Source: Streptomyces spiralis (GTDB lineage Bacteria; Actinomycetota; Actinomycetes; Streptomycetales; Streptomycetaceae). Taken from it: a stretch of 57,127 nucleotides of DNA. Positions 16,970 to 26,140 of the stretch are shown one piece after another (within the stretch, counting starts at the first letter, position 1; every line of letters begins with the position of its first letter). A model generated the notes under the pieces. The model saw nothing but the letters and a program-made list of their open reading frames with translations, did not search any database and had not been told where the DNA came from. Made by a program: the position numbers and the translations under genes. The stretch covers positions 78,562 through 135,688 of the forward strand of contig NZ_BNBC01000026.1 in NCBI RefSeq assembly GCF_014654675.1. The letters run 5' to 3'.

Positions 16970-19672
16970 CTACAGGCCGTACTTCTCCCGGGCCTCCTTG
17001 ACCGCCGAGGCCTTCACCTCGCCGCGCCTGGCGAGCTGGGCCAGGGCGGCGACGGCGATCGACTCGGCGTCCACGCCGAAGTGGCGGCGGGCCGCGTCAC
17101 GGGTGTCCGACAGACCGAAGCCGTCGGCGCCCAGCGAGGACCAGTCCTGCTCGACCCACTGCGCGATCTGGTCCGGGACCTGGCGCATGTAGTCGGAGAC
17201 CGCCAGTACCGGGCCCTCGGCGCCCTGGAGCGCCCGGCGCACGTACGGCACCCGGTCCTCGCCGCGCAGGAGGGCCACGTCGGCCTCCATCGCGTCGCGG
17301 CGCAGCTCGCCCCAGGAGGTCGCGGACCACACGTCGGCGGCCACGCCCCACTCCTCGGCCAGCAGCCGCTGCGCCTTCAGCGCCCAGTGGATCGCCGTGC
17401 CGGAGCCCAGCAGCTGGATGCGCGGGGCGTTCGCCGGGGCCGTCAGGCCCGCCGACTCCGCCGTGTTGAAGCGGTACAGGCCCTTGACGATGCCCTCGTC
17501 GATGCCGAGGCCGGACGGCTTGGCCGGCTGCGGCAGCGGCTCGTTGTAGACGGTGAGGTAGTAGAAGACGTTCTGGTCCTCGCCCTCGGCCGCCTCGCCG
17601 TACATACGGCGCAGGCCCTCCTTGACGATGACCGCGATCTCGTACGCGAACGCCGGGTCGTACGTCAGCGCCGCCGGGTTGGTCGCGGCGATGACCGGCG
17701 AGTGGCCGTCGGCGTGCTGGAGGCCCTCACCCGTCAGCGTGGTGCGGCCGGCCGTGGCGCCGACGAGGAAGCCGCGGCCGAGCTGGTCGCCGAGCTGCCA
17801 CATCTGGTCGGCGGTGCGCTGCCAGCCGAACATCGAGTAGAAGATGTAGAAGGGGATCATCGCCTCGCCGTGCGTCGCGTAAGCGGTCGACGCGGCGATG
17901 AAGTCGGCCATCGAACCGGCCTCGGTGATCCCCTCGTTGAGGATCTGGCCGTTCTTGGCCTCCTTGTAGTACATCAGCTGGTCGCGGTCGACCGGCTCGT
18001 ACGTCTGGCCCTTGGGCGAGTAGATGCCCAGCGACGGGAACAGCGACTCCATGCCGAAGGTGCGCGCCTCGTCCGGGACGATCGGCACCCAGCGCTTGCC
18101 GGTCTCCTTGTCGCGGACCAGGTCCTTGACCAGGCGGACGAACGCCATGGTGGTGGCCACGCTCTGCGAGCCGGAGCCCTTGTCGAAGGCGGCGAAGGTC
18201 TTGTCGGCGGGGGCGGGCAGCGCCGGGAGCGGGTGGACGCGGCGGGCCGGGGCCGGGCCGCCGAGGGCGGCGCGGCGCTCCTGGAGGTAGCGGACCTCGG
18301 GGGAGTCGGCGCCGGGGTGGCCGTAGGGGACCTGGCCGTCGACGAAGTCGCTGTCCTTGATCGGCAGCTCCAGGCGGTCGCGCATCGCCTTGAACTCGTC
18401 CACCGTCAGCTTCTTCATCTGGTGGTTGGCGTTCTTCGAGGCGAAGCCCTCACCGAGGGTGTGGCCCTTGACCGTCTGGGCCAGGATCACCGTCGGGGCG
18501 CCCTTGTGCTCCAGGGCGGCCTTGTAGGCGGCGTAGACCTTGCGGGACTCGTGGCCGCCGCGCGAGAGGTGGAAGCACTCGAGGATCTTGTCGTCGCTCA
18601 GCAGCTTCGCCATCTCGGCGAGCGCGGGGTCCTTGCCGAAGAAGTCCTCGCGGATGTACGCGGCGTCGCGGGTCTGGTACGTCTGCACCTGCGCGTCCGG
18701 TACCTCGCGCAGCCGGCGTACCAGCGCGCCTGTGGTGTCGAGCTGGAACAGCTCGTCCCAGGCGGTGCCCCACAGCGTCTTGACCACGTTCCAGCCGGAG
18801 CCGCGGAAGAGGGCCTCCAGCTCCTGCACGATCTTGAAGTTGGCGCGGACCGGGCCGTCCAGGCGCTGCAGGTTGCAGTTGATGACGAAGGTCAGGTTGT
18901 CCAGGCCCTCGCGGGAGGCGAGGGTGAGCGCGGTGGTGGACTCCGGCTCGTCCATCTCGCCGTCGCCGAGGAACGCCCACACGTGGGAGTCGGAGACGTC
19001 CTTGATGCCGCGGCTGGTCAGGTAGCGGTTGAACCGCGCCTGGTAGATCGCCGAGATCGGGCCGAGGCCCATGGACACCGTCGGGAACTCCCACAGCCAG
19101 GGCAGGCGGCGCGGGTGCGGATAGGACGGCAGGCCGTTGCCGCCGGCCTCCTGACGGAAGTTGTCCAGGTGCTGCTCGGTGAGCCGGCCGTCCAGGAAGG
19201 CGCGGGCGTAGATGCCGGGGGAGGCGTGGCCCTGGATGTACAGCTGGTCGCCGGAGCCGTCGCCCTCCTTGCCGCGGAAGAAGTGGTTGAAGCCCGTCTC
19301 GTACAGCCAGGCCGCCGAGGCGAAGGTGGCGATGTGGCCGCCGACGCCGTGCTTGCTGCCGCGGGTGACCATCGCCGCCGCGTTCCACCGGTTCCACGCG
19401 GTGATCCGGGCCTCCATGGCCTCGTCACCGGGGACGGCCGGCTCGGCGGCGGTCGGGATGGAGTTGACGTAGTCGGTCTCCAGGAGCTTCGGCAGGGCGA
19501 CGCCGGTGCCCTCGGCACGCTCCAGTGTGCGGCGCATCAGGTACGCGGCACGGTGCGGCCCGGCCGCCTTGGCGACGGCGTCCAGCGAGGCCTGCCATTC
19601 GGCGGTCTCCTCGGGGTCGCGGTCCGGGAGCTGGTCGAGCTCGCTCGGCTGGATGGCGTTGGGGTCGGTCAT
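16970..19672 (-). CDS. aceE: Pyruvate dehydrogenase E1 component, homodimeric type
   Basis: Decarboxylates pyruvate with thiamine diphosphate and passes the acetyl unit to the lipoyl domain of E2. The 900 residues match homodimeric AceE. The ThDP motif begins GDGEMDEPEST and ends INCNLQ. YVNSIPTAAEPAVPGDEAMEARI and AMVTRGSKHGVGGHIATFASAA are typical N-terminal blocks. The ATG at 19672 (MTDPNAIQPSELDQL) is preceded by GAGGAAGG. The gene has its own terminator and a roughly 270-bp leader holding two palindromes. The FCD-type GntR gene lies directly upstream on the same strand, so it is a good candidate regulator (inference). Confidence 0.97.
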   Translation of the reverse strand: MTDPNAIQPSELDQLPDRDPEETAEWQASLDAVAKAAGPHRAAYLMRRTLERAEGTGVALPKLLETDYVNSIPTAAEPAVPGDEAMEARITAWNRWNAAAMVTRGSKHGVGGHIATFASAAWLYETGFNHFFRGKEGDGSGDQLYIQGHASPGIYARAFLDGRLTEQHLDNFRQEAGGNGLPSYPHPRRLPWLWEFPTVSMGLGPISAIYQARFNRYLTSRGIKDVSDSHVWAFLGDGEMDEPESTTALTLASREGLDNLTFVINCNLQRLDGPVRANFKIVQELEALFRGSGWNVVKTLWGTAWDELFQLDTTGALVRRLREVPDAQVQTYQTRDAAYIREDFFGKDPALAEMAKLLSDDKILECFHLSRGGHESRKVYAAYKAALEHKGAPTVILAQTVKGHTLGEGFASKNANHQMKKLTVDEFKAMRDRLELPIKDSDFVDGQVPYGHPGADSPEVRYLQERRAALGGPAPARRVHPLPALPAPADKTFAAFDKGSGSQSVATTMAFVRLVKDLVRDKETGKRWVPIVPDEARTFGMESLFPSLGIYSPKGQTYEPVDRDQLMYYKEAKNGQILNEGITEAGSMADFIAASTAYATHGEAMIPFYIFYSMFGWQRTADQMWQLGDQLGRGFLVGATAGRTTLTGEGLQHADGHSPVIAATNPAALTYDPAFAYEIAVIVKEGLRRMYGEAAEGEDQNVFYYLTVYNEPLPQPAKPSGLGIDEGIVKGLYRFNTAESAGLTAPANAPRIQLLGSGTAIHWALKAQRLLAEEWGVAADVWSATSWGELRRDAMEADVALLRGEDRVPYVRRALQGAEGPVLAVSDYMRQVPDQIAQWVEQDWSSLGADGFGLSDTRDAARRHFGVDAESIAVAALAQLARRGEVKASAVKEAREKYGL

Positions 19673-19792
19673 GTCGCCGCCTTCCTCAGTCGAAGGGGGT
19701 TCCCTCATCTGGTAAGGGTTCGGGGGTGCCCTTGGTCTTTGGCAGGACAGGGCTGAGGCTCTGGTGGAAGCCCGTTGGTGACTGTAACTCCC

Positions 19793-19809
19793 TGATCGAT
19801 GATCGATCA
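19793..19809. promoter_or_regulatory. Perfect 17-bp palindrome upstream of aceE (candidate operator)
   Basis: TGATCGAT-G-ATCGATCA lies 121-137 bp upstream of the aceE ATG. The odd centre and exact symmetry suggest a dimeric repressor site. The adjacent GntR/FCD protein is the obvious candidate. Confidence 0.55.
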
Positions 19810-19829
19810 AAGGGTTGAGGGCCAAAACC

Positions 19830-19843
19830 TCTCGATCACGAGA
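19830..19843. promoter_or_regulatory. Second palindrome upstream of aceE, TCTCG-ATCA-CGAGA
   Basis: A 14-bp inverted repeat (5-bp arms) about 37 bp from the first palindrome and sharing the core CGATCA. It could be a second site for the same regulator. Confidence 0.4.
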
Positions 19844-19940
19844 AAGTCGGCACGGGGTGTCTTTCGGACAGGCACGCGGTGCCGCGTTTTCGAATGGTTT
19901 CCGCAGGTGAGCGGGTTGGTGCTCGACTGGGAGACCTGGG

Positions 19941-20564
19941 TCACGCCCGCGGCGCGCACCCCAGGACATGGGCCTTCACCAGCTCGGCGATCCGCGCGTC
20001 GCGCCTGCGGAAGGCCTGCACCAGCTCCTCGTGCTCCTCCGCGTACGACTGCTGGACGGTGCCCAGCCAGCGGATCGACAGCGCGGTGAAGACCTCGATG
20101 CCCAGGCCCTCCCAGGTGTGCAGCAGCACGGAGTTGTGCGCGGCGCGCACCAGTTCGCGGTGGAAGCCGACCGTGTGGCGGACCTGGGCGGTGCCGTCGG
20201 CGTTGCGGTCGGCCTCGTACAGGGCCAGCACGTGCGGCTCCAGGGCCGAGCAGTCCTGCGCGAGGCGGTCCGCCGCCAGCTCCGCCGCGATGGCCTCCAG
20301 ACCGGCCCGGACCGGGTAGCTCTCCTCCAGGTCGGCCGCGGTGAGGTTGCGCACGCGTACGCCCTTGTTCGGCGCGGACTCGATCAGACGCAGCGACTCC
20401 AGCTCGCGCAGGGCCTCGCGCACGGGGGTCTGGCTGACCTCCAGCTCGGTGGCGATCCGCCGCTCCACGATCCGCTCGCCCGGCTTCCAGCGCCCGCTGA
20501 CGATCCCCTCCACGATGTGCTCGCGGATCTGTTCGCGCAGCGAGTGGACGACGGGCGCGGTCAT
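19941..20564 (-). CDS. GntR-family regulator with FCD domain
   Basis: A 207-residue regulator: N-terminal winged helix (residues 1-72; IVERRIATELEVSQTPVREALRELESLRLIE is typical GntR) and C-terminal all-helical FCD ligand domain. Metal-ligand-type His residues are visible in HTVGFHRELVRAAHNSVL. FCD regulators usually sense organic acids. The ATG at 20564 follows GAGGAG. It is transcribed toward aceE, with about 270 bp between, which points to control of pyruvate dehydrogenase (PdhR-like role, inference). An imperfect palindrome lies in its own promoter. Confidence 0.9.
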   Translation of the reverse strand: MTAPVVHSLREQIREHIVEGIVSGRWKPGERIVERRIATELEVSQTPVREALRELESLRLIESAPNKGVRVRNLTAADLEESYPVRAGLEAIAAELAADRLAQDCSALEPHVLALYEADRNADGTAQVRHTVGFHRELVRAAHNSVLLHTWEGLGIEVFTALSIRWLGTVQQSYAEEHEELVQAFRRRDARIAELVKAHVLGCAPRA

Positions 20565-20586
20565 GAGGGCTCCTCAGTCGGGGCGT

Positions 20587-20601
20587 TTGACGTTTAGACA
20601 A
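20587..20601. promoter_or_regulatory. Imperfect palindrome in the GntR gene promoter
   Basis: TTGACGTTTAGACAA keeps the symmetric frame TTGnC-n5-GnCAA, reminiscent of FadR/FCD operators. It lies 23-37 bp upstream of the gntR start and could mediate autoregulation. It does not obviously match the aceE palindromes. Confidence 0.35.
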
Positions 20602-20800
20602 TACGGCGGGTTCGCTCCGCGGGAAGGGCGCGTGGGGGCGCTTTCGTGCAGGTGAGACGAGGCGCACACCTCCGGTGGGGCGGGCCGGTTGCGCCTTTGA
20701 GCTCGGTTCCGCCCCTTGTCCGGCGAGTGCGGGTCGTTCGTGGCTGGGCGCGCCCACGCGGCGGAGCCGCAGATGGATACCGCTCCGCGCCCCTTACGCC

Positions 20801-20835
20801 GGTGCCCCCGCCCGGAGATTCCGGGCGGGGGCACC
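20801..20835 (-). terminator. Hairpin terminator of the lpdA-sucB unit
   Basis: Perfect 15-bp stem (20801-20815 with 20821-20835) and loop AGATT, 23 bp beyond the sucB stop. The rest of 20565-20857 shows no gene. Confidence 0.9.
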
Positions 20836-20857
20836 GACGTACTGCACTGACCGGCGA

Positions 20858-22639
20858 CTACAGGCCCAGCTCGACCTCGAACTCGCCTGCCTCCAGGATG
20901 GCCTTGACCGCCGTCAGGTAACGGGCCGCGTCGGCGCCGTCGACCAGGCGGTGGTCGTAGGAGAGGGTCAGGTAGGTCATGTCGCGGACGCCGATGACCG
21001 TGCCCTCCTCGGTCTCGATGACCGCCGGGCGCTTGACCGTGGCACCGATGCCGAGGATCGCGACCTGGCCCGGCGGCACGATGATCGTGTCGAACAGCGC
21101 GCCACGCGAACCGGTGTTGGAGATGGTGAAGGTCGCGCCGGACAGCTCGTCCGGAGTGATCTTGTTGGCGCGGACCTTGCCCGCCAGCTCCGCCGTGGCC
21201 TTGGCGATGCCCGCGATGTTGAGGTCGCCGGCGCGCTTGATGACCGGGGTCATCAGGCCCTTCTCGGAGTCCACCGCGATACCGATGTTCTCGGTGTCGA
21301 AGTAGGTGATCGTGCCCTCGGCCTCGTTGATCTTGGCGTTGACGACCGGGTGGGCCTTCAGCGCCTGGGCGGCGGCCTTGACGAAGAACGGCATCGGGGA
21401 GAGCTTGACGCCCTCACGGGCCGCGAACGCGTCCTTGGCCCGGGCGCGCAGCTTCATCAGACGGGTGACGTCGACCTCGACGACCGACGACAGCTGGGCC
21501 TGCTCGTGCAGCGCCTTGACCATGTTGTCGCCGATGACCTTGCGGATGCGGGGCATCTTGACGGTCTGGCCGCGCAGCGGGGAGACCTCCAGCGCCGGGG
21601 CCTTCCGGGCGGCGGCCGGAGCGGCAGCGGCGGGAGCCGGAGCTGCGGCGGCGGCCTTGGCGGCCTCGGCGGCGGCAAGGACGTCCTGCTTGCGGATGCG
21701 GCCGCCGACGCCGGTGCCCTTGACGGTGGACAGGTCGACGCCGTTCTCGGCGGCGAGCTTGCGCACCAGCGGGGTCACGTACGCGCCCTCGTCGGTCGGC
21801 TGGGCGGCGGCCGGAGCGGCCGGCGCCGGGGTGACCGGGGCGGGGGCGGGCGCCGGGGCGGGAGCCGGAGCCGCGGGCTGGGCCGGGGCCGGGGCCGGGG
21901 CGGGCGCGGCCGGGGCGGCGGGAGCCGGGGCCGGAGCGGCCGGAGCCGCGGGGGCGGCCGGGGCCGGGGCGGCGGGGGCCGGAGCCGGGGCGGCCGGAGC
22001 CGGAGCCGCGGCGGGGGCGGCACCGGGGGCGCCGATGACGGCGAGCTTGGCGCCGACCTCGGCGGTCTCGTCCTCGCCGACCACGATCTCCAGGAGCACG
22101 CCGGAGGCGGGCGCCGGGATCTCGGTGTCGACCTTGTCCGTGGAGACCTCGAGCAGCGGCTCGTCGGCCTCGACGGAGTCACCGACGGCCTTCAGCCAGC
22201 GGGTGACGGTGCCCTCGGTGACGGACTCACCGAGCGCGGGCAGGACCACGTCCGTGCCCTCGGCGCCACCGGCCGGGGCGGCCGGAGCGGCGGCGGGGGC
22301 CGGGGCGGCCGGGGCCTCGGCGACCGGGGCCGGGGCGGGCTCGGCGGCCGGAGCCGGAGCCTCGGCGGCGGCCGGGGCCGGAGCCGCGGCGGGGCCGCCG
22401 GTGCCGTCGTCGATGACGGCCAGCTCGGCGCCGACCTCGACCGTCTCGTCCTCGGCGACCTTGATGGAGGACAGCACACCGGCGGCGGGGGAGGGGATCT
22501 CGGTGTCGACCTTGTCGGTCGAGACCTCGAGCAGCGGCTCGTCGGCCTCGACGCGCTCGCCCTCGGCCTTCAGCCAGCGGGTGACAGTGCCCTCGGTGAC
22601 GCTCTCACCGAGCGCCGGAAGGGTTACGGAAACCGCCAT
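20858..22639 (-). CDS. sucB: Dihydrolipoamide acyltransferase E2 with two lipoyl domains (actinobacterial SucB type)
   Basis: Core of the 2-oxoacid dehydrogenase complex. The 593-residue protein has two lipoyl domains with lipoyl-lysines Lys43 and Lys169 (each in EVSTDKVDTEIP) and an E3-binding domain at about 288-322 (YVTPLVRKLAAENGVDL). Residues ~340-593 are the catalytic domain, with His563 and Asp567 in SYDHRLVDG. Two Ala/Pro linkers (about 82-128 and 205-280) flank the second lipoyl domain. In actinobacteria this E2 serves pyruvate and probably 2-oxoglutarate dehydrogenase, so the gene symbol does not fix substrate. The ATG at 22639 has an AAGGAG site. It lies 62 bp after lpdA. Confidence 0.95.
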   Translation of the reverse strand: MAVSVTLPALGESVTEGTVTRWLKAEGERVEADEPLLEVSTDKVDTEIPSPAAGVLSSIKVAEDETVEVGAELAVIDDGTGGPAAAPAPAAAEAPAPAAEPAPAPVAEAPAAPAPAAAPAAPAGGAEGTDVVLPALGESVTEGTVTRWLKAVGDSVEADEPLLEVSTDKVDTEIPAPASGVLLEIVVGEDETAEVGAKLAVIGAPGAAPAAAPAPAAPAPAPAAPAPAAPAAPAAPAPAPAAPAAPAPAPAPAQPAAPAPAPAPAPAPVTPAPAAPAAAQPTDEGAYVTPLVRKLAAENGVDLSTVKGTGVGGRIRKQDVLAAAEAAKAAAAAPAPAAAAPAAARKAPALEVSPLRGQTVKMPRIRKVIGDNMVKALHEQAQLSSVVEVDVTRLMKLRARAKDAFAAREGVKLSPMPFFVKAAAQALKAHPVVNAKINEAEGTITYFDTENIGIAVDSEKGLMTPVIKRAGDLNIAGIAKATAELAGKVRANKITPDELSGATFTISNTGSRGALFDTIIVPPGQVAILGIGATVKRPAVIETEEGTVIGVRDMTYLTLSYDHRLVDGADAARYLTAVKAILEAGEFEVELGL

Positions 22640-22701
22640 GGTTTCGGTTGCTCCTTACGAAGTGCGGAAGTCTGTGTCGTCGCGCCCGAAGACTGAAGGC
22701 G

Positions 22702-24090
22702 TCAGTCGTGGGAGTGCAGCGGCTTGCCGGCCAGGGCCAGGTGGGCCTCGCCGAGCGCCTCGTTCTGCGTCGGGTGGGCGTGGATGAGCTGGGCCACCTC
22801 GGCCGGCAGGGCCTCCCAGTTGTAGATCAGCTGGGCCTCGCCGACCTGCTCGCCCATGCGGTCGCCGACCATGTGGACGCCGACCACCGCACCGTCCTTG
22901 ACCTGGACGAGCTTGATCTCACCCGCGGTCTTCAGGATCTTGCTCTTGCCGTTGCCCGCCAGGTTGTACTTGAGAGCGACGACCTTGTCCGCGCCGTAGA
23001 TCTCCTTCGCCTTGGCCTCGGTGAGACCGACGGAGGCGACCTCCGGGTGGCAGTACGTCACCCGCGGCACACCGTCGTAGTCGATCGGGACGGTCCGCAG
23101 ACCGGCCAGGCGCTCCGCCACCAGGATGCCCTCGGCGAAGCCGACGTGCGCGAGCTGGAGCGTGGGGACCAGGTCACCGACGGCGGAGATGGTCGGGACG
23201 TTGGTCCGCATGTACTCGTCGACGAGGACGTAGCCGCGGTCCATGGCGACCCCGGCCTCCTCGTAGCCCAGTCCCTGGGAGACCGGGCCGCGGCCGACGG
23301 CGACGAGCAGCACCTCGGCCTCGAACACCTTGCCGTCCGCGAGGGTGACCCTGACACCGTCCTGGGTGTACTCGGCCTTCTCGAAGAAGGTGCCCAGGTT
23401 GAACTTGATGCCGCGCTTGCGGAAGGCCCGCTCCAGCAGCTTCGAGGAGTTCTCGTCCTCGACCGGGACCAGGTGCTTCAGGCCCTCGATGACCGTGACG
23501 TCGGCGCCGAAGGACTTCCAGGCGGAGGCGAACTCGACACCGATGACGCCGCCGCCCAGGATGATCGCGGACTTCGGCACGCGGTCCAGGACCAGGGCGT
23601 GGTCGGAGGAGATGATGCGGTCGCCGTCGATCTGGAGGCCCGGCAGGGACTTCGGCACGGAACCGGTCGCCAGGAGGACGTGGCGGCCCTGGATCCGCTC
23701 ACCGTTGACGTCCACGGAGGTCGGGGAGGACAGCCGGCCCTCACCCTCGATGTAGGTGACCTTGCGGGAGGCGACGAGACCCTGCAGGCCCTTGTACAGG
23801 CCGGAGATCACCTCGTCCTTGTACTTGTGGACCGCCGGGACGTCGATGCCCTCGAAGGTGGTCTTGACACCGAACTGCTCGCTCTCGCGGGCCTGGTCGG
23901 CGATCTCGCCCGCGTGCAGCAGGGCCTTGGTGGGGATGCAACCCCGGTGCAGGCAGGTACCGCCGACCTTGTCCTTCTCGATCAGGGCGACGTCCAGGCC
24001 CAGCTGTGCCCCGCGCAGGGCCGCGGCGTAACCACCGCTACCACCGCCGAGGATCACTAGGTCGAAAACGGTGCTGGCGTCGTTCGCCAC
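22702..24090 (-). CDS. lpdA: Dihydrolipoyl dehydrogenase (E3)
   Basis: Reoxidises dihydrolipoamide on E2 with NAD+. The 462 residues show the FAD fingerprint VILGGGSGGYAAALRGAQLG, the redox disulfide GGTCLHRGCIPTK, the NAD motif SAIILGGGVIGVEFASAW and the C-terminal active-site dyad HAHPTQNEAL, where Gln replaces the common Glu/Met position before N-E. The GTG at 24090 is preceded by GGAGG. It is first gene of the lpdA-sucB unit. pepA lies upstream on the same strand, separated by two hairpins. Confidence 0.96.
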   Translation of the reverse strand: MANDASTVFDLVILGGGSGGYAAALRGAQLGLDVALIEKDKVGGTCLHRGCIPTKALLHAGEIADQARESEQFGVKTTFEGIDVPAVHKYKDEVISGLYKGLQGLVASRKVTYIEGEGRLSSPTSVDVNGERIQGRHVLLATGSVPKSLPGLQIDGDRIISSDHALVLDRVPKSAIILGGGVIGVEFASAWKSFGADVTVIEGLKHLVPVEDENSSKLLERAFRKRGIKFNLGTFFEKAEYTQDGVRVTLADGKVFEAEVLLVAVGRGPVSQGLGYEEAGVAMDRGYVLVDEYMRTNVPTISAVGDLVPTLQLAHVGFAEGILVAERLAGLRTVPIDYDGVPRVTYCHPEVASVGLTEAKAKEIYGADKVVALKYNLAGNGKSKILKTAGEIKLVQVKDGAVVGVHMVGDRMGEQVGEAQLIYNWEALPAEVAQLIHAHPTQNEALGEAHLALAGKPLHSHD

Positions 24091-24261
24091 GTCACGTCCT
24101 CCATGCATGTGCGCCGTGCGCCGGTCGTCGGTGACCGGTCGGCGGCTGGTGTCCGGCCGCTCGTTCTTCGGCCCTTAGGTGGGGGCCCTGTCCTGCCGAC
24201 GCCCATCTTCGCACTTGTCGGGAGCGGAAGGGACGCGGGGCCGGGGTGTGAGACGTACCAC

Positions 24262-24278
24262 CCGGTTGCCGCAACCGG
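24262..24278. terminator. Small hairpin between pepA and lpdA
   Basis: CCGGTTG-CCG-CAACCGG, perfect 7-bp stem, between the pepA stop and the lpdA start. It may add to the adjacent terminator. Confidence 0.4.
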
Positions 24279-24286
24279 ACGAAACG

Positions 24287-24313
24287 GCCCCGAGTGCGAG
24301 AGGCACCCGGGGC
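24287..24313 (-). terminator. Probable terminator of pepA
   Basis: An 11-bp stem with one mismatch (24287-24297 with 24303-24313) and loop GAGAG, 23 bp past the pepA stop. Confidence 0.7.
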
Positions 24314-24335
24314 TGTCGTGGCAGAGGAACGGAGG

Positions 24336-25862
24336 TCAGCCGAGGTCGCCCGAAGCCGTGAGTTCGGCGAGCCGGACCAGCGTGCGCACCGCCGAGCCCG
24401 TGCCGCCCTTGGGCGTGTAGCCGAAGGGACCCTGCTCGTTGAAGGCCGGGCCGGCGATGTCCAGGTGCGCCCAGGTGATGCCGTCGCCGATGAACTCGCG
24501 CAGGAACAGACCGGCGACCAGCCCGCCGCCCATGCGCTCGCCCATGTTGGCGATGTCGGCGACCGGCGAGTCCATGCCCTTGCGCAGGTGCTCGGGCAGC
24601 GGCATCGGCCAGGCCTCCTCGCCGACCTCCTCGGCCGCCTCGTGGACCGCGGTGCGGAACGCCTCGTCGTTCGCCATGACGCCGAAGGTGCGGTTGCCCA
24701 GCGCCAGGACCATCGCGCCGGTCAGGGTCGCGACGTCCACGATCGCGTCGGGCTTCTCCTGCGAGGCGGCCCACAGCGCGTCCGCGAGCACCAGCCGGCC
24801 CTCGGCGTCGGTGTTGAGCACCTCCACCGTCTTGCCGCTGAACATGCGCAGCACGTCACCGGGGCGGGTGGCGGAACCGGAGGGCATGTTCTCGGCCAGC
24901 GCCAGCCAGCCGGTGACGTTGACCTCCAGGCCGAGGCGGGCGGCCGCGACGACGGCGGCGAACACCGCGGCGGCGCCGCTCATGTCGCACTTCATCGTCT
25001 CGTTGTGGCCGGCCGGCTTGAGCGAGATGCCGCCCGAGTCGTAGGTGATGCCCTTGCCGACCAGCGCCAGGTGCTTCTTCGCCTTCGAGGTGGTGTACGA
25101 CAGCTTCACCAGCCGCGGCGCCGACGCCGAGCCGGAGCCGACGCCCAGGATGCCGCCGTAGCCGCCCTTGGCGAGCGCCTTCTCGTCGAGCACCTGCACC
25201 TTCAGGCCGTGCGCCTTGGCCGCGTCCTGCGCGATGGCGGCGAACGCGGCCGGGTTCAGGTCGTTCGGCGGGGTGTTGACCAGGTCGCGGGCGCGGTTGA
25301 GCTCCTCGGCCACGGCCGTGGCGCGCTCGATCGCCGCCTTGTAGGCCCGGTCGCGGGGCTTGCCGCCGAGCAGCACGACGTCGGCGAGCGGCGCCTTGCC
25401 GCCCGCGGACTTGGCGTCCTTGCCGTTCTCCTTGTACGTGTCGAACGAGTAAGCGCCGAGCAGCGCGCCCTCGCCGACCGCGCCGGCGTCGGCGGCGTCC
25501 GTCAGCGGCAGCAGGAACGCGGCCTTCTTCGACCCGGCCAGCGCACGGGCGGCCACACCGGCGGCCCGGCGCAGCGCCTCGCCGTCGTAGCCGGCGTCCT
25601 TCTCGGGCTCCGCGCCGAGGCCCACCGCCAGCACGAGCGGGGCCTTGAAACCGGCCGGCGCGGGCAGCTTGGTCACCTCGCCCTCGGCACCGGAGGCGCC
25701 GAGGGTCTCCAGGACGTCGGCGAGCTTGCCGTCGTACGCCTTGTCGACGGCCTCGGCGCCCGGTGCGACGACCGGGCCCTTGGTGCCCTTGGCGACGCCG
25801 ACGACGATCGCGTCGGCCCGCAGGCCGGGCGCCCCGGCGGTGCTGAGAGTGAGAGCAGTCAC
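24336..25862 (-). CDS. pepA: Leucyl aminopeptidase, M17 family
   Basis: Cytosolic dizinc/dimanganese aminopeptidase. The 508-residue protein has a variable N-terminal macro-like domain and the conserved M17 catalytic domain. Visible signatures are GKGITYDSGGISLKP with metal-ligand Lys and Asp, MKCDMSGAAAVF and the family signature NTDAEGRLVLADAL. The GTG at 25862 gives VTALTLSTAGAPGLRADA, the usual N-terminal strand; a weak AGGGAAG lies upstream. A monocistronic unit with its own downstream hairpin. Confidence 0.95.
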   Translation of the reverse strand: MTALTLSTAGAPGLRADAIVVGVAKGTKGPVVAPGAEAVDKAYDGKLADVLETLGASGAEGEVTKLPAPAGFKAPLVLAVGLGAEPEKDAGYDGEALRRAAGVAARALAGSKKAAFLLPLTDAADAGAVGEGALLGAYSFDTYKENGKDAKSAGGKAPLADVVLLGGKPRDRAYKAAIERATAVAEELNRARDLVNTPPNDLNPAAFAAIAQDAAKAHGLKVQVLDEKALAKGGYGGILGVGSGSASAPRLVKLSYTTSKAKKHLALVGKGITYDSGGISLKPAGHNETMKCDMSGAAAVFAAVVAAARLGLEVNVTGWLALAENMPSGSATRPGDVLRMFSGKTVEVLNTDAEGRLVLADALWAASQEKPDAIVDVATLTGAMVLALGNRTFGVMANDEAFRTAVHEAAEEVGEEAWPMPLPEHLRKGMDSPVADIANMGERMGGGLVAGLFLREFIGDGITWAHLDIAGPAFNEQGPFGYTPKGGTGSAVRTLVRLAELTASGDLG

Positions 25863-26140
25863 GGTGGTGAAATCTCGCTTCCCTGTAAAAGGTGATGTGG
25901 CCGAATGCGGGTGGGGTCGACCGCCCCGACGACCGACCCTAGATCCCTCCTGCGGGGCGGTCTTCACCCGGGCAGGCAAACACCCGGCACGAGCCTACGC
26001 GCGTTGCTTCGCCGACCGTGTCCCGCGGGGTTCACCCGGCGGCGGCGTCGCCGTCACCCTCCGATCCTCGCACCGTACGCCCCGGGGCGCGGCTCGGGGC
26101 AACTCCCGCCCGTGCGGGGAGAATCGGCGATGATCGTCGG

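Noticed and set aside
15896..19756. Very long open frame antisense to aceE and the WYL gene
   Set aside because: In high-G+C DNA the antisense frames of real genes stay open. Its translation is Arg/Val/Gly-rich without domains, while the opposite strand encodes clear AceE and WYL proteins.
24294..25895. Long plus-strand frame opposite pepA
   Set aside because: A shadow of pepA; it has no recognisable domains and no good start.
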